Positions 19,729-26,985 of a stretch of DNA of 64,000 nucleotides are shown here, piece by piece. Under the pieces are notes generated by a model, which saw only the letters and a list, made by a program, of their open reading frames with translations, was not told the origin of the DNA and made no database searches. Position 1 is the first letter of the stretch, and the number at the start of each line of letters is the position of its first letter. Origin of the DNA: Caulifigura coniformis (GTDB lineage: Bacteria > Planctomycetota > Planctomycetia > Planctomycetales > Planctomycetaceae); the NCBI RefSeq assembly GCF_007745175.1, contig NZ_CP036271.1, positions 1,508,154-1,572,153 on the forward strand, given 5' to 3'. The position numbers and the translations under genes are program-made.

Positions 19729-19940
19729 GGGCGGAACTTTGAAGTGCTTGGCAGGACAGCCTTCAGGCGGCTCGAGGACCGGAGGAACAGCGTTTCACGG
19801 GGTTGAGTCGCGGGCCGGGATAACATTCAGCGGCGTGCGACAGCCCTGCAGTGGCTCTCAAGTGTCGAATGCGGGATTGGCTGCGGCAAGGTGGATCTGG
19901 AGGGTGGGGACGTTTCAGGAGCGCATGGCAGGCCGGACCG

Positions 19941-21680
19941 CTATTTTGAGATCGAGCCGCTTAACTGGTCCGATCGGTACCCGGGGCCGAGGTTGCTGAG
20001 GTCGCGGCGGGAGATGATGGCCGGTGGGACTTTGGTGGCGTCAATCACGGCCTCGACGCGGGCCACCATGCCGCCGCCATCAAAATGGCCGATCGCCTGG
20101 ACGCGATAGACGCTCCCCCGGGCGGTCATGAATCGATCCATGCCGACCAGCGTCTGCTGGTCGACGAGGCCTTCGGTGAACAGCCAGGCGGTGCTCGACA
20201 TCGCCTCGGCCGCCCCCGTCTGCGGCGTTCCATCGGAATTGATCATCTTCCGCGCGACGATCACATCGGCGACTTCAGCCGTCATTCCGGGAATTCCCAT
20301 CAGCGTTTCGCGTCGTGCCTGGTTGATGTTGATGCGGCCTTCGCTGTATTCCGCGTCCGAGAGTGAGAAGGCATCGAGCAGTTCCAGCCAGGTGGCTCCG
20401 AGTCCACCGCTTGTCCACGGGCTATTGAGGGTTTTGCCTCCCGTGGCCGAGCCGCCGCCAGAACCACCGCCCCCCGAGCCACCGCTTCCGCCGCCGTTGT
20501 TTCCCCCGCTGCTTCCACCGCCGCCGTTATTCCCGCCGCCACTGGCCGGAACCTGCACCTGCGCGTCGATGAGTTCGATCAGCGAAGTGATCTCGACGGC
20601 ACTGCCGCCCGAGAGATCCATTCCGTTCCGCGTGGTCGACGGCGTATTGCCATCGCTGTTCAAGAGTCCGCGGACCACCTGTTCCGCCAGTTTCTGGAAA
20701 TCCTCGTCTGTCGTGGCGTCTCCGGTGGTGGCGACGTTTCCATCGGACAGCGGTTTCACAGGCCCGTAGGCCCGGAACGCGACGATGAAAGTCGCCACGT
20801 CGGCACCGAACTCTTCTTCGAGTGTGTCATACAGCGTCGACAGGAGCGGCTGGTTGAGATTGATCTTTGGACTGCCATCTTTCCGCAGGTTCGTCTCGCT
20901 GCCATAGACCGTCAGAAACGCCGACCAGCCAAGGTCGAGAACGCCGTCCTGGTTGTCAGCCGGCATGGAGATGTCGCCGTCGTCTTCGTTGGGGTCGAGA
21001 ATACCGTTGCGGTTGGCATCTTCCCCGTAGAGGAGGGCCGGCGTGACTCCCTGGACCTTCAGCAGTTCGTCGAGTGTTTCCAGCTTGCCGTTGCGGGGGG
21101 CATACGGCGGATCGAGCGAACCGTAGTAGTCGATCTCCGCTCCGAACTCGCGGGGTTCGTCGTCGGCGTCGAGCCAGTCGATGATCGACTGCACGATCGT
21201 GTCATCCATCCCCGGAATCGCCAGGAACACACCGGCCAGTTCCTCATCGGTCAGGCCCATGTTCAGCAGCGCATTGATGTTCCACTTGCTGGATTCATCG
21301 ATCATTCCGTTGCGCAGCATGCCGGAGGCGTCATTTTCGACGGGCGCCACGAGCGAATAACGGCCGGTCGCCTGGGGAGTCGCCCCGGAGACCACTTCAA
21401 TTCCGCCAAACAGTTCCGGGGAGTGATAGAGATCGGCCACCGAGACGTCCTCGGGCTTTCCGACCACGGCGGCCGCGACCTCGATGGCCGAATCGGCGAG
21501 GGCCCGCGCCTGCGAGTCGCGATCGAAGAGAATCGTTGCACGGGCTTCCGCCGTCATCAGCTGCGAGAACGAATACGCGCCGAGCGAGAGCATCATGATG
21601 ACGATCAGGACGACGACCAGCGCGCTGCCGCGGCGGTGCGTCTCCAGCGTCCGAACCACGCTCCAGGGGAGCCGTTTCAT
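19941..21680 (-). CDS. gspK: Type II secretion minor pseudopilin GspK
   Basis: GspK caps the pseudopilus tip with GspI and GspJ. The 579-residue protein starts with a basic leader and the hydrophobic prepilin helix RRGSALVVVLIVIMMLSLGAY. The helical SAM-like region expected in GspK is visible around residues 150-220 (LTDEELAGVFLAIPGMDD, WLDADDEPRE). A DANRNGILDPNE motif near residue 240 looks like a calcium-binding loop. A Gly/Asn/Ser-rich linker lies near residues 380-415. The protein is longer than usual (about 320). It overlaps the upstream gspJ gene by four bases (ATGA). Confidence 0.86.
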   Translation of the reverse strand: MKRLPWSVVRTLETHRRGSALVVVLIVIMMLSLGAYSFSQLMTAEARATILFDRDSQARALADSAIEVAAAVVGKPEDVSVADLYHSPELFGGIEVVSGATPQATGRYSLVAPVENDASGMLRNGMIDESSKWNINALLNMGLTDEELAGVFLAIPGMDDTIVQSIIDWLDADDEPREFGAEIDYYGSLDPPYAPRNGKLETLDELLKVQGVTPALLYGEDANRNGILDPNEDDGDISMPADNQDGVLDLGWSAFLTVYGSETNLRKDGSPKINLNQPLLSTLYDTLEEEFGADVATFIVAFRAYGPVKPLSDGNVATTGDATTDEDFQKLAEQVVRGLLNSDGNTPSTTRNGMDLSGGSAVEITSLIELIDAQVQVPASGGGNNGGGGSSGGNNGGGSGGSGGGGSGGGSATGGKTLNSPWTSGGLGATWLELLDAFSLSDAEYSEGRININQARRETLMGIPGMTAEVADVIVARKMINSDGTPQTGAAEAMSSTAWLFTEGLVDQQTLVGMDRFMTARGSVYRVQAIGHFDGGGMVARVEAVIDATKVPPAIISRRDLSNLGPGYRSDQLSGSISK

Positions 21681-23557
21681 CGCGAACCTCCCCGATTCGA
21701 TGACTGGGCGCCGGAAGCGAATCCGCCTCCCATACCGCCAAACGTTGAGCCCTGGGCCCCACCCCCTCCTGCGCCCTGAGTCCCAGTTCCCCCCTGAGTC
21801 GCCGAACCGCCAGTGGATCCAGTTCCGGTTCCGGTTGAACCGCTGCTGGGATCCGTCGCCGCCTCGGCCGAACTCTGTCCTGTCGCAGCCGACGACAGGG
21901 GGATCGCGATCACATGACGGATCGAACGGCCCACAACGGGCGCTTCGACCGGGCGACGGTCGTTCGGGTCACGCGGCTTCTGGGGCGTCTTGATGCCGAG
22001 AACAACCTCGACCGCGCGCGGCAGGGCCCCCATTGCGGCGCTGTCCCACGAGTCGTACCACGCCGTGCCGTCGAAGTAGCGGAACGTCAATTCAATCACT
22101 TCCGGGGCGATGATCTCCGAGGCTTCGGCCATCGATTCCAGACCGGAGGCCGAATCGGCAAAATCCAGCGCCATCTTGTCCCCTTCCAGCCGCGCGAGCC
22201 CCTGGACACTGCTGTCGCGGATGACGCTGGAATGGAGATCCCCCACGGCGCCCTGCAGCCCCGCGGCGCCGGGAATCGCGAGGAAATAGGAGACGGACAC
22301 GAGGTCGCTCGTGCGCGTGCTGACGCTCGACAGACCGGCCACTCCCTCATAGCTGAGATGCCTCGAAGGCCGGCTGACATGCAGCATCAGGCTCGACGCA
22401 TCGCCGACGAGTCCGGCGCTTGTGTTGGCAAAGGCCGTCGTTGCTCCCGCGGCCGGCTCAGTCTGCCCGTCGCCGTAGCCGGTCGTCGAGGTTCCCTGGC
22501 CGGTGCCTTGTCCCGTTCCCTGGCCATTGCCCTGCCCGGTTCCCTGACCGTTCCCCTGGCCCTGTCCACTGCCGGGCCGACCGCCGCCTCCCTGTCCCTG
22601 TCCGTTCCCCGGGCGTCCGCCACCCTGGTTGTTCCCTCCCTGGCCACCACCGGGACGGCCACCTCCCTGATTTCCACCCTGCCCTCCGCCTGGTCGACCG
22701 CCTCCGCCTTGCTGTCCACCGCCACCACCAGGCCTTCCACCGCCACCGCCAGGGCCGCCTCCCGCGCCGCCGCCGGGACCACCGCCGCCGGGGCCACCAC
22801 CTCCCGGCCCACCGGCGCCGGGGGGCGTCTGGGTCAAGACTGCGGTCACATTGAAAACGCCGGCGTTCAGCAGAGCGCCGCCGTCGCCATTCAGGCCGGC
22901 GCTGTCGTCGCCGCCGCGGTTTCCACCCATCGCTCCGCCGGGACCACCGGGTCCACCTCCACCGGGAAATCCGCCGCCACCACCGGCTCCGCCGCCGCCG
23001 GGAAATCCGCCGCCTCCCGGTCCACCCCCGCCTCCGGGGCCGCCTCCTCCGCCTGGGCCGCCGCCGCCGCCGGGTCGTCCACCACCGGGGCGACCGCCGC
23101 CGTTGTTGTCACCCGGCTGTCCTCCCTGATTGCCTCCCTGGTTCCCGCCCTGATTCCCTCCGCCCTGGTTTCCTCCTTGATTTCCGCCCCCCTGGTTTCC
23201 TCCCGAGCTGTTCTGATTCTGCGTTCCAGACTCCGCGGCCGCTTCCTCGCCGCTGTCCTCGGCCGGCTGCGGAGGGGTGTAGACGAGCGAACCGAGATCG
23301 ATCTCCATCTGCCGGAAGATGGCCCTCGTGAGCTGGGCCTGTTCGACCTGCACCTGGCCGGCCGTCGACAGCCGCCAGTAGAGACTGAGCGACGCATAGA
23401 CGGAAGTCAGCAGCACGGTCGAAAGGGACAGTGCGACGAGAACTTCGACGAGCGTGAAGCCGGCGGCGGCAGGCGGCGTCGCAGGGCGCGTCTGTGAGAC
23501 GCAGCGGGGCCGCTTCCACCGGGAGGCGCGTCGAGCATCGGTGAGGCGCTGACTCAT
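21677..23557 (-). CDS. gspJ: Type II secretion minor pseudopilin GspJ with very large glycine-rich insert
   Basis: The 626-residue protein carries a prepilin signal, with cleavage before FTLVEVLVALSLSTVLLTSVY (leader about 33 residues long). The first fold (to about 115) and the last 250 residues carry ordinary GspJ-like content, including WYDSWDSAAMGALPRAVEVVL near the C-terminus. In between, residues 117-225 and 247-360 are almost entirely Gly with Pro, Gln and Asn, in patterns such as GGRPGGG and GQGNGQGTG. It overlaps gspI upstream and gspK downstream by four bases each. Typical GspJ is about 200 residues, so nearly half of this protein is insert. The insert remains in frame without stops, so the gene appears functional. 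Confidence 0.8.
   Translation of the reverse strand: MSQRLTDARRASRWKRPRCVSQTRPATPPAAAGFTLVEVLVALSLSTVLLTSVYASLSLYWRLSTAGQVQVEQAQLTRAIFRQMEIDLGSLVYTPPQPAEDSGEEAAAESGTQNQNSSGGNQGGGNQGGNQGGGNQGGNQGGNQGGQPGDNNGGGRPGGGRPGGGGGPGGGGGPGGGGGPGGGGFPGGGGAGGGGGFPGGGGPGGPGGAMGGNRGGDDSAGLNGDGGALLNAGVFNVTAVLTQTPPGAGGPGGGGPGGGGPGGGAGGGPGGGGGRPGGGGGQQGGGGRPGGGQGGNQGGGRPGGGQGGNNQGGGRPGNGQGQGGGGRPGSGQGQGNGQGTGQGNGQGTGQGTGQGTSTTGYGDGQTEPAAGATTAFANTSAGLVGDASSLMLHVSRPSRHLSYEGVAGLSSVSTRTSDLVSVSYFLAIPGAAGLQGAVGDLHSSVIRDSSVQGLARLEGDKMALDFADSASGLESMAEASEIIAPEVIELTFRYFDGTAWYDSWDSAAMGALPRAVEVVLGIKTPQKPRDPNDRRPVEAPVVGRSIRHVIAIPLSSAATGQSSAEAATDPSSGSTGTGTGSTGGSATQGGTGTQGAGGGGAQGSTFGGMGGGFASGAQSSNRGGSR
22478..23209 (-). repeat. 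Low-complexity Gly-rich coding repeat inside gspJ
   Basis: The DNA encoding residues 117-360 of GspJ consists of imperfect repeats of GGN/CCN triplets (Gly, Pro, Gln, Asn), interrupted by about 20 ordinary residues near residue 235. It is an expanding in-frame repeat, likely hypervariable between strains. Confidence 0.75.
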
Positions 23558-24003
23558 TTCAGGAGTTCCAGTGCGCTGGAGTTGGTGGGGGACGATCCCG
23601 CATTCAAGAACAGCTGAGGATCACGGATGACGCGTTTCAGCGTCGCCGACCCGTTCAGTTTGCCGTTCTCGGTGGTGTGCTCGGTCACGACGGTGAGAAG
23701 CAGGGTGTCGACATGCGGTCCCGTTTCGACCGAGAGCGACCACTGCCACGCCGCATCGTCGTCGAACGCCTTCCTGTCGTTCTGCATGGGAATGATCCCG
23801 GCGATCGCTTCCGCCATGCACGATTCGGCCCGCAGCGTCGCCTCGCTCTGGAACTGGGCGCGTGATGATGCCCGCGTTCCCGTGCTGATGATCTGCGTGA
23901 TCACGGCCAGGGCGGCGATAAAGATCGCCAGCGCCACGAACACTTCGAGCAGCGACATTCCGCGCCGCCCCAGACTCTTCCCTTCCCGGCGGAGACGCTT
24001 CAT
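23554..24003 (-). CDS. gspI: Type II secretion minor pseudopilin GspI
   Basis: The ATG at 24001-24003 gives a 149-residue protein (MKRLRREGKS) with the prepilin signal GRRGMSLLEVFVALAIFIAA, glutamate at mature position 5 and Met in place of the usual Phe at position 1. Length fits GspI (about 120-150). The frame is open further upstream, but that part shadows the gspH gene. Its start overlaps the gspH stop by four bases and its stop overlaps the gspJ start by four bases, so these genes are translationally coupled. It joins GspJ and GspK at the tip of the pseudopilus. Confidence 0.82.
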   Translation of the reverse strand: MKRLRREGKSLGRRGMSLLEVFVALAIFIAALAVITQIISTGTRASSRAQFQSEATLRAESCMAEAIAGIIPMQNDRKAFDDDAAWQWSLSVETGPHVDTLLLTVVTEHTTENGKLNGSATLKRVIRDPQLFLNAGSSPTNSSALELLK

Positions 24004-24644
24004 GGCGACGCCTCCTTGATGACGGGCCCCATCGTCACCCCGCCGGTCAGTCCGCGAAGAGTGAGCAGCTGCGAATGCCCGCGATCGTTCTCGACATAGA
24101 TCGTCGCGGTGTCGGCCGTGCCGTCGAGGTGAAACAGGATCGGCAGCGACCACGACACACGGCCCAGCGGCTCGCTCGTTGGCAGGAGCTTGATCCAGTC
24201 GGGATGCAGCTCTTCGGTCGGCTGGCCGTCCTTGAACCGGAAATGGAGTTCTTCCGGCAGCTGCTTCAGCGTGGCGGGCGGGCCCGAACTGCGGGCCGCT
24301 TCGATGCGCGTCTTTCCGAGGTCGGAATCGGCTGCCGAATTGCCGGCTTCCGGCCGGTCGTAGGGGAGCACCGCGAACCAGCGCCCGCCCGGTTCGTATC
24401 GAAACTGATAGACCAGCCCGTTCTCGATTGCCTTGATCCGCGACCCCGCGAGGTCGGTCCGCACTTCGCTCGTCCAATCGCGCAGCTGCTGTTCCCGGGC
24501 GAACCGCAGCAATTGCGGCCAGGTGAGGGTGACAATGGCCACGATGACCATCAGCACCACGACGAGCTCCAGCAACGTAAAACCGCCGCGGAGTCCGCGG
24601 CGGCTCGTGTCACGTTGGGATGCAGGGCGATTCACGGAGACCAT
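24000..24644 (-). CDS. gspH: Type II secretion minor pseudopilin GspH
   Basis: The 214-residue protein has the prepilin motif RGGFTLLELVVVLMVIVAIVT (leader about 21 residues, Glu at mature position 5). A second half rich in beta-strands follows (RYEPGGRWFAVLPYD). This fits the GspH/FimT type of minor pseudopilin. It follows the major pseudopilin gene by 47 bases and overlaps gspI by four bases. GspH is thought to link the pilus body and the minor pseudopilin tip. Assignment among minor pseudopilins is by order and length. Confidence 0.78.
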   Translation of the reverse strand: MVSVNRPASQRDTSRRGLRGGFTLLELVVVLMVIVAIVTLTWPQLLRFAREQQLRDWTSEVRTDLAGSRIKAIENGLVYQFRYEPGGRWFAVLPYDRPEAGNSAADSDLGKTRIEAARSSGPPATLKQLPEELHFRFKDGQPTEELHPDWIKLLPTSEPLGRVSWSLPILFHLDGTADTATIYVENDRGHSQLLTLRGLTGGVTMGPVIKEASP

Positions 24645-24691
24645 CCACTCGCAATCGACTCATCCACCGGCTGCCGGAACTGCGGCCCACT

Positions 24692-25156
24692 TCACTTCGT
24701 CGCCGAAGGGAGGGCCGTCCAGTTGTTGATGTCGTCGCCACTGCCATTGTCGTTCTTGCCGTCCGGGCCGGCCGACCAGATGGCCGGCTCGTCCAGGTTC
24801 GTCTTGGTGTTGGGATACTCGTAGAACAGCGGGCGCTGCCAGGCATCGAGCGGCTTCGACTTAAGGTACGGTTCGAGCTGGCGGCCATCGGGGGCCGTCG
24901 ACGCCACGAGCAGTTGATCAAGGATTTCGGGGCCGCCGGTGGGGAAGGTGGCCGAGTGATCGACGGCGTAAATCTCCAGAGCGCTCTGCAGGCCCTTGAT
25001 GCTCTGCTTCGTGACCTGGATGTTGGCGTTCTTCTGTTGGGCGACCAGCCGCGGAACGACCATCGCCGCGATCACGCCGATGATCGCCAGCACGATCAGC
25101 ACTTCCAGAAGCGTAAAGCCGCCGCGATTGAGGCGGCGTCGACTCGTGCGCTGCAT
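24692..25156 (-). CDS. gspG: Type II secretion major pseudopilin GspG
   Basis: GspG polymerises into the pseudopilus that drives secretion through the outer-membrane secretin. From the ATG at 25154-25156 it is 154 residues, with GGAGG eight bases upstream; a second ATG six bases earlier is too close to that site. The prepilin signal RGGFTLLEVLIVLAIIGVIAA and the C-terminal WSAGPDGKNDNGSGDDINNW match the family, the latter being its calcium-binding loop. It is the first gene of the gspG-H-I-J-K run on the minus strand and probably the most highly expressed. Prepilin peptidase and the secretin are not in the window. Confidence 0.9.
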   Translation of the reverse strand: MQRTSRRRLNRGGFTLLEVLIVLAIIGVIAAMVVPRLVAQQKNANIQVTKQSIKGLQSALEIYAVDHSATFPTGGPEILDQLLVASTAPDGRQLEPYLKSKPLDAWQRPLFYEYPNTKTNLDEPAIWSAGPDGKNDNGSGDDINNWTALPSATK

Positions 25157-25685
25157 TCCCATTTCCTCCACGATCCTCGAATGAAATCCGGCCTCTGTTG
25201 GAATCCGGCTCGACGCGGGATCGCAGAGATCCCGGCCGCGGCTGACGTTGTTGCTCACCGCCGTTGGCAGTGATGTGTCTCCCGCCCGAGCATCCAACAC
25301 CGCAACGGGCAGGAAAGACCGCATCAATCGGGGGCGATGCGTTCTTTTCCGGTCGCGGCCCTGTCACTGGCGGAAAAAACCTTCCCGAAGTGTACGGACT
25401 GCCGGGAGTTCCGTGAACAGGTGTGTGCGGGGACAGAGCTTCGCACCCCTTGTGGTTGGCTTCGAAGGGGGAACGGAAGGAAAGGAAGTGAAGGAAGTCG
25501 GGGGGAGGGGGAGGTTGAACGGGAGGGGAATGGCGGGGCTCAGCGACGTCGGGGGGAGTTCGAGGCACCATGCACAGCCGGCTTACGCCGGCCGCTCGCC
25601 GGGTCTCTTTGAAATTGCTGGCGCCGTCTCATCATCGAGCGATGTGCCGAGGAGGGCGGACGGTGGAGCCGGCCCTCCGGGAGGT
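25157..25685. other. Region upstream of gspG, no supported gene
   Basis: The 529 bases probably hold the promoter of the secretion operon, but no clear -35/-10 pair was found. A purine-rich stretch lies at 25460-25560 (GGGGAGGG and GAAGGAAGT repeats on the plus strand), and a hairpin with GCCGGC arms sits at 25577-25592 near the end of the GNAT gene. No plausible coding sequence was seen on either strand. Confidence 0.35.
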
Positions 25686-26159
25686 TCAGAGTTCGGCGAT
25701 CATGTGGATCTGGCGGGCGACTTCGCGGAATCCGATCGACGAATAGAGGTGGTTGCCGACCGCGTTCTGGGCCAGCGTTTCGATCTTGGCGTGCGTCATC
25801 CCCGCCTCACGAAATCGGGCCAGCGCCCGCTCGAGCAACTGCCGCCCGAGCCCCTGCCCGCGGGCCTCGGGAACCAGGCTGATATTCGGGATGTGACCGA
25901 TCCCTGCTTCACGGTCGATCCAGCAGGAGACGAATCCCAGGGCGCGACCATCCTGCTCGGCAATGATGATCCCTTCCGGGTCGCGAGCCACGTCCTGGTC
26001 AAGATGCCGGGCTTTCCGCCACGTCCAGTCGTGGCCATTGATCGGGCCGAACTCGTTCTCGATTCCCTGATCGATCGACACGCCGTCGAACGCCTCGACC
26101 ATGATGGCCTTCAGCGTCGGGAGATCGTCAGGACGATAGGGACGAAACGTGGCGGACAT
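25686..26159 (-). CDS. GNAT-family N-acetyltransferase
   Basis: The 157-residue protein has the GNAT fold that transfers acetyl from acetyl-CoA to an amine. The acetyl-CoA-binding motif A is visible as SLVPEARGQGLGRQLLERAL (the Q/R-x-x-G-x-G loop), preceded by the strand IIIAEQDGRALGFVSCW. A late SSIGFREVAR stretch matches motif B. The substrate cannot be predicted. The gene lies 112 bases upstream of no obvious partner; its neighbour on the same strand is the MOSC protein gene, which may form a loose operon. Confidence 0.85.
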   Translation of the reverse strand: MSATFRPYRPDDLPTLKAIMVEAFDGVSIDQGIENEFGPINGHDWTWRKARHLDQDVARDPEGIIIAEQDGRALGFVSCWIDREAGIGHIPNISLVPEARGQGLGRQLLERALARFREAGMTHAKIETLAQNAVGNHLYSSIGFREVARQIHMIAEL

Positions 26160-26271
26160 CGTTTGATTTTCACCACAGAGACACGGAGAGACAGAGAAGA
26201 GGGAGATCGCGACATTGGACGTTGGTCGCCGCTCTGAATCCAGCGTCTGTGAGCCTGTGCGGTGAACTTCC

Positions 26272-26931
26272 TCAGCCCATGATCCGTTCGCCGAGCTGGT
26301 TCTTCCACGCCTCCGAGAGTTCGGGCAGCGACACCAGTTCGCGAATCCGCTCTTCCGGAACGCGCTTGCCGTACATGACCGCGTTCGCCGCAGCGATCGT
26401 CCAGTCGGGGTGCGGCCGCCGCTCGAGCGTCATCGACAGGCCGGCCTCGATCGTCGCTTCCTCGAGCACTCGCAGGTACCAGCCGGTCCGCCCGTTCATG
26501 ACCACCTGCTTGACCAGTTCCGGCTTTCGCCACCGCCGGCCGAGCTTCCAGCAGGGCTGCCGGGGCTGGGTGACTTCGAGCAGCGCCTCCCCAACCCGCC
26601 AGACATCGCCGATGCAGACGGAATCTTCCGCCAACCCCTGGATCGTCAGGTTCTCCCCGAATCCGCCGCCGGAAGCCTTCTCCAGCGCGGGGTCGTTTCG
26701 CCAATCGGAGTAGTGATCGGCGGAATAGGCGAGCACAGCCTTGTCGCGCCCGCCGTGATTCTGCACATCGGCCTGAGAATCCCCCGCGAGGCCGAGCCAG
26801 CCAACCACCACAGGGCCGTCGACCGGCGTCTTGAAGAACGCGGTCGTCCAGCGCCGGTCCAACGGATCGACCGCGTCGTACTCTCCGTACGTCTCGGTCA
26901 CGCCAGTCTGGATGGAAACAACAGTCGGCAC
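26272..26931 (-). CDS. MOSC-domain protein (YiiM-like)
   Basis: MOSC domains act in sulfur or molybdenum-cofactor-linked chemistry; YiiM-type proteins confer resistance to hydroxylated purine analogues. The motifs here are HGGRDKAVLAYSADHYSDW, GGFGENLTI and EVTQPRQPCWKLGRRW, the last with the catalytic-type cysteine. The frame is open to 26985, directly after the stop of the preceding gene. The region 26941-26962 is a strong hairpin, so I prefer the GTG start at 26929-26931 (219 residues, beginning just before VVSIQTG as in homologues). The longer form (ATG at 26985, 237 residues) cannot be excluded. Confidence 0.8.
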   Translation of the reverse strand: MPTVVSIQTGVTETYGEYDAVDPLDRRWTTAFFKTPVDGPVVVGWLGLAGDSQADVQNHGGRDKAVLAYSADHYSDWRNDPALEKASGGGFGENLTIQGLAEDSVCIGDVWRVGEALLEVTQPRQPCWKLGRRWRKPELVKQVVMNGRTGWYLRVLEEATIEAGLSMTLERRPHPDWTIAAANAVMYGKRVPEERIRELVSLPELSEAWKNQLGERIMG

Positions 26932-26940
26932 GTGGAGATT

Positions 26941-26962
26941 CCCGCCGGATGAAACCGGCGGG
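26941..26962 (-). terminator. Hairpin after the PpiD-like gene
   Basis: Perfect eight-base arms (CCCGCCGG/CCGGCGGG) with a six-base loop lie 24-45 bases after the stop codon of the PpiD-like gene. There is no T-run, so it is a weak or Rho-assisted terminator at best. Confidence 0.42.
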
Positions 26963-26985
26963 CCCGGGATTTCCTCAGCCCCCAA

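Noticed and set aside
18184-19806. Long plus-strand open frame opposite the GspL-like gene
   Set aside because: It is a shadow of the minus-strand gene; the protein is rich in Arg/Gly/Asp runs without domains.
22478-23209. Dense short repeats resembling a CRISPR or tandem-repeat array
   Set aside because: They are in-frame Gly/Pro/Asn codons inside gspJ; there are no fixed-length repeats or unique spacers.
26160-26271. ACCACAGAGACACGG repeat-like string near the GNAT gene
   Set aside because: A single copy in the window; without a genome search it cannot be shown to be a repeat family.
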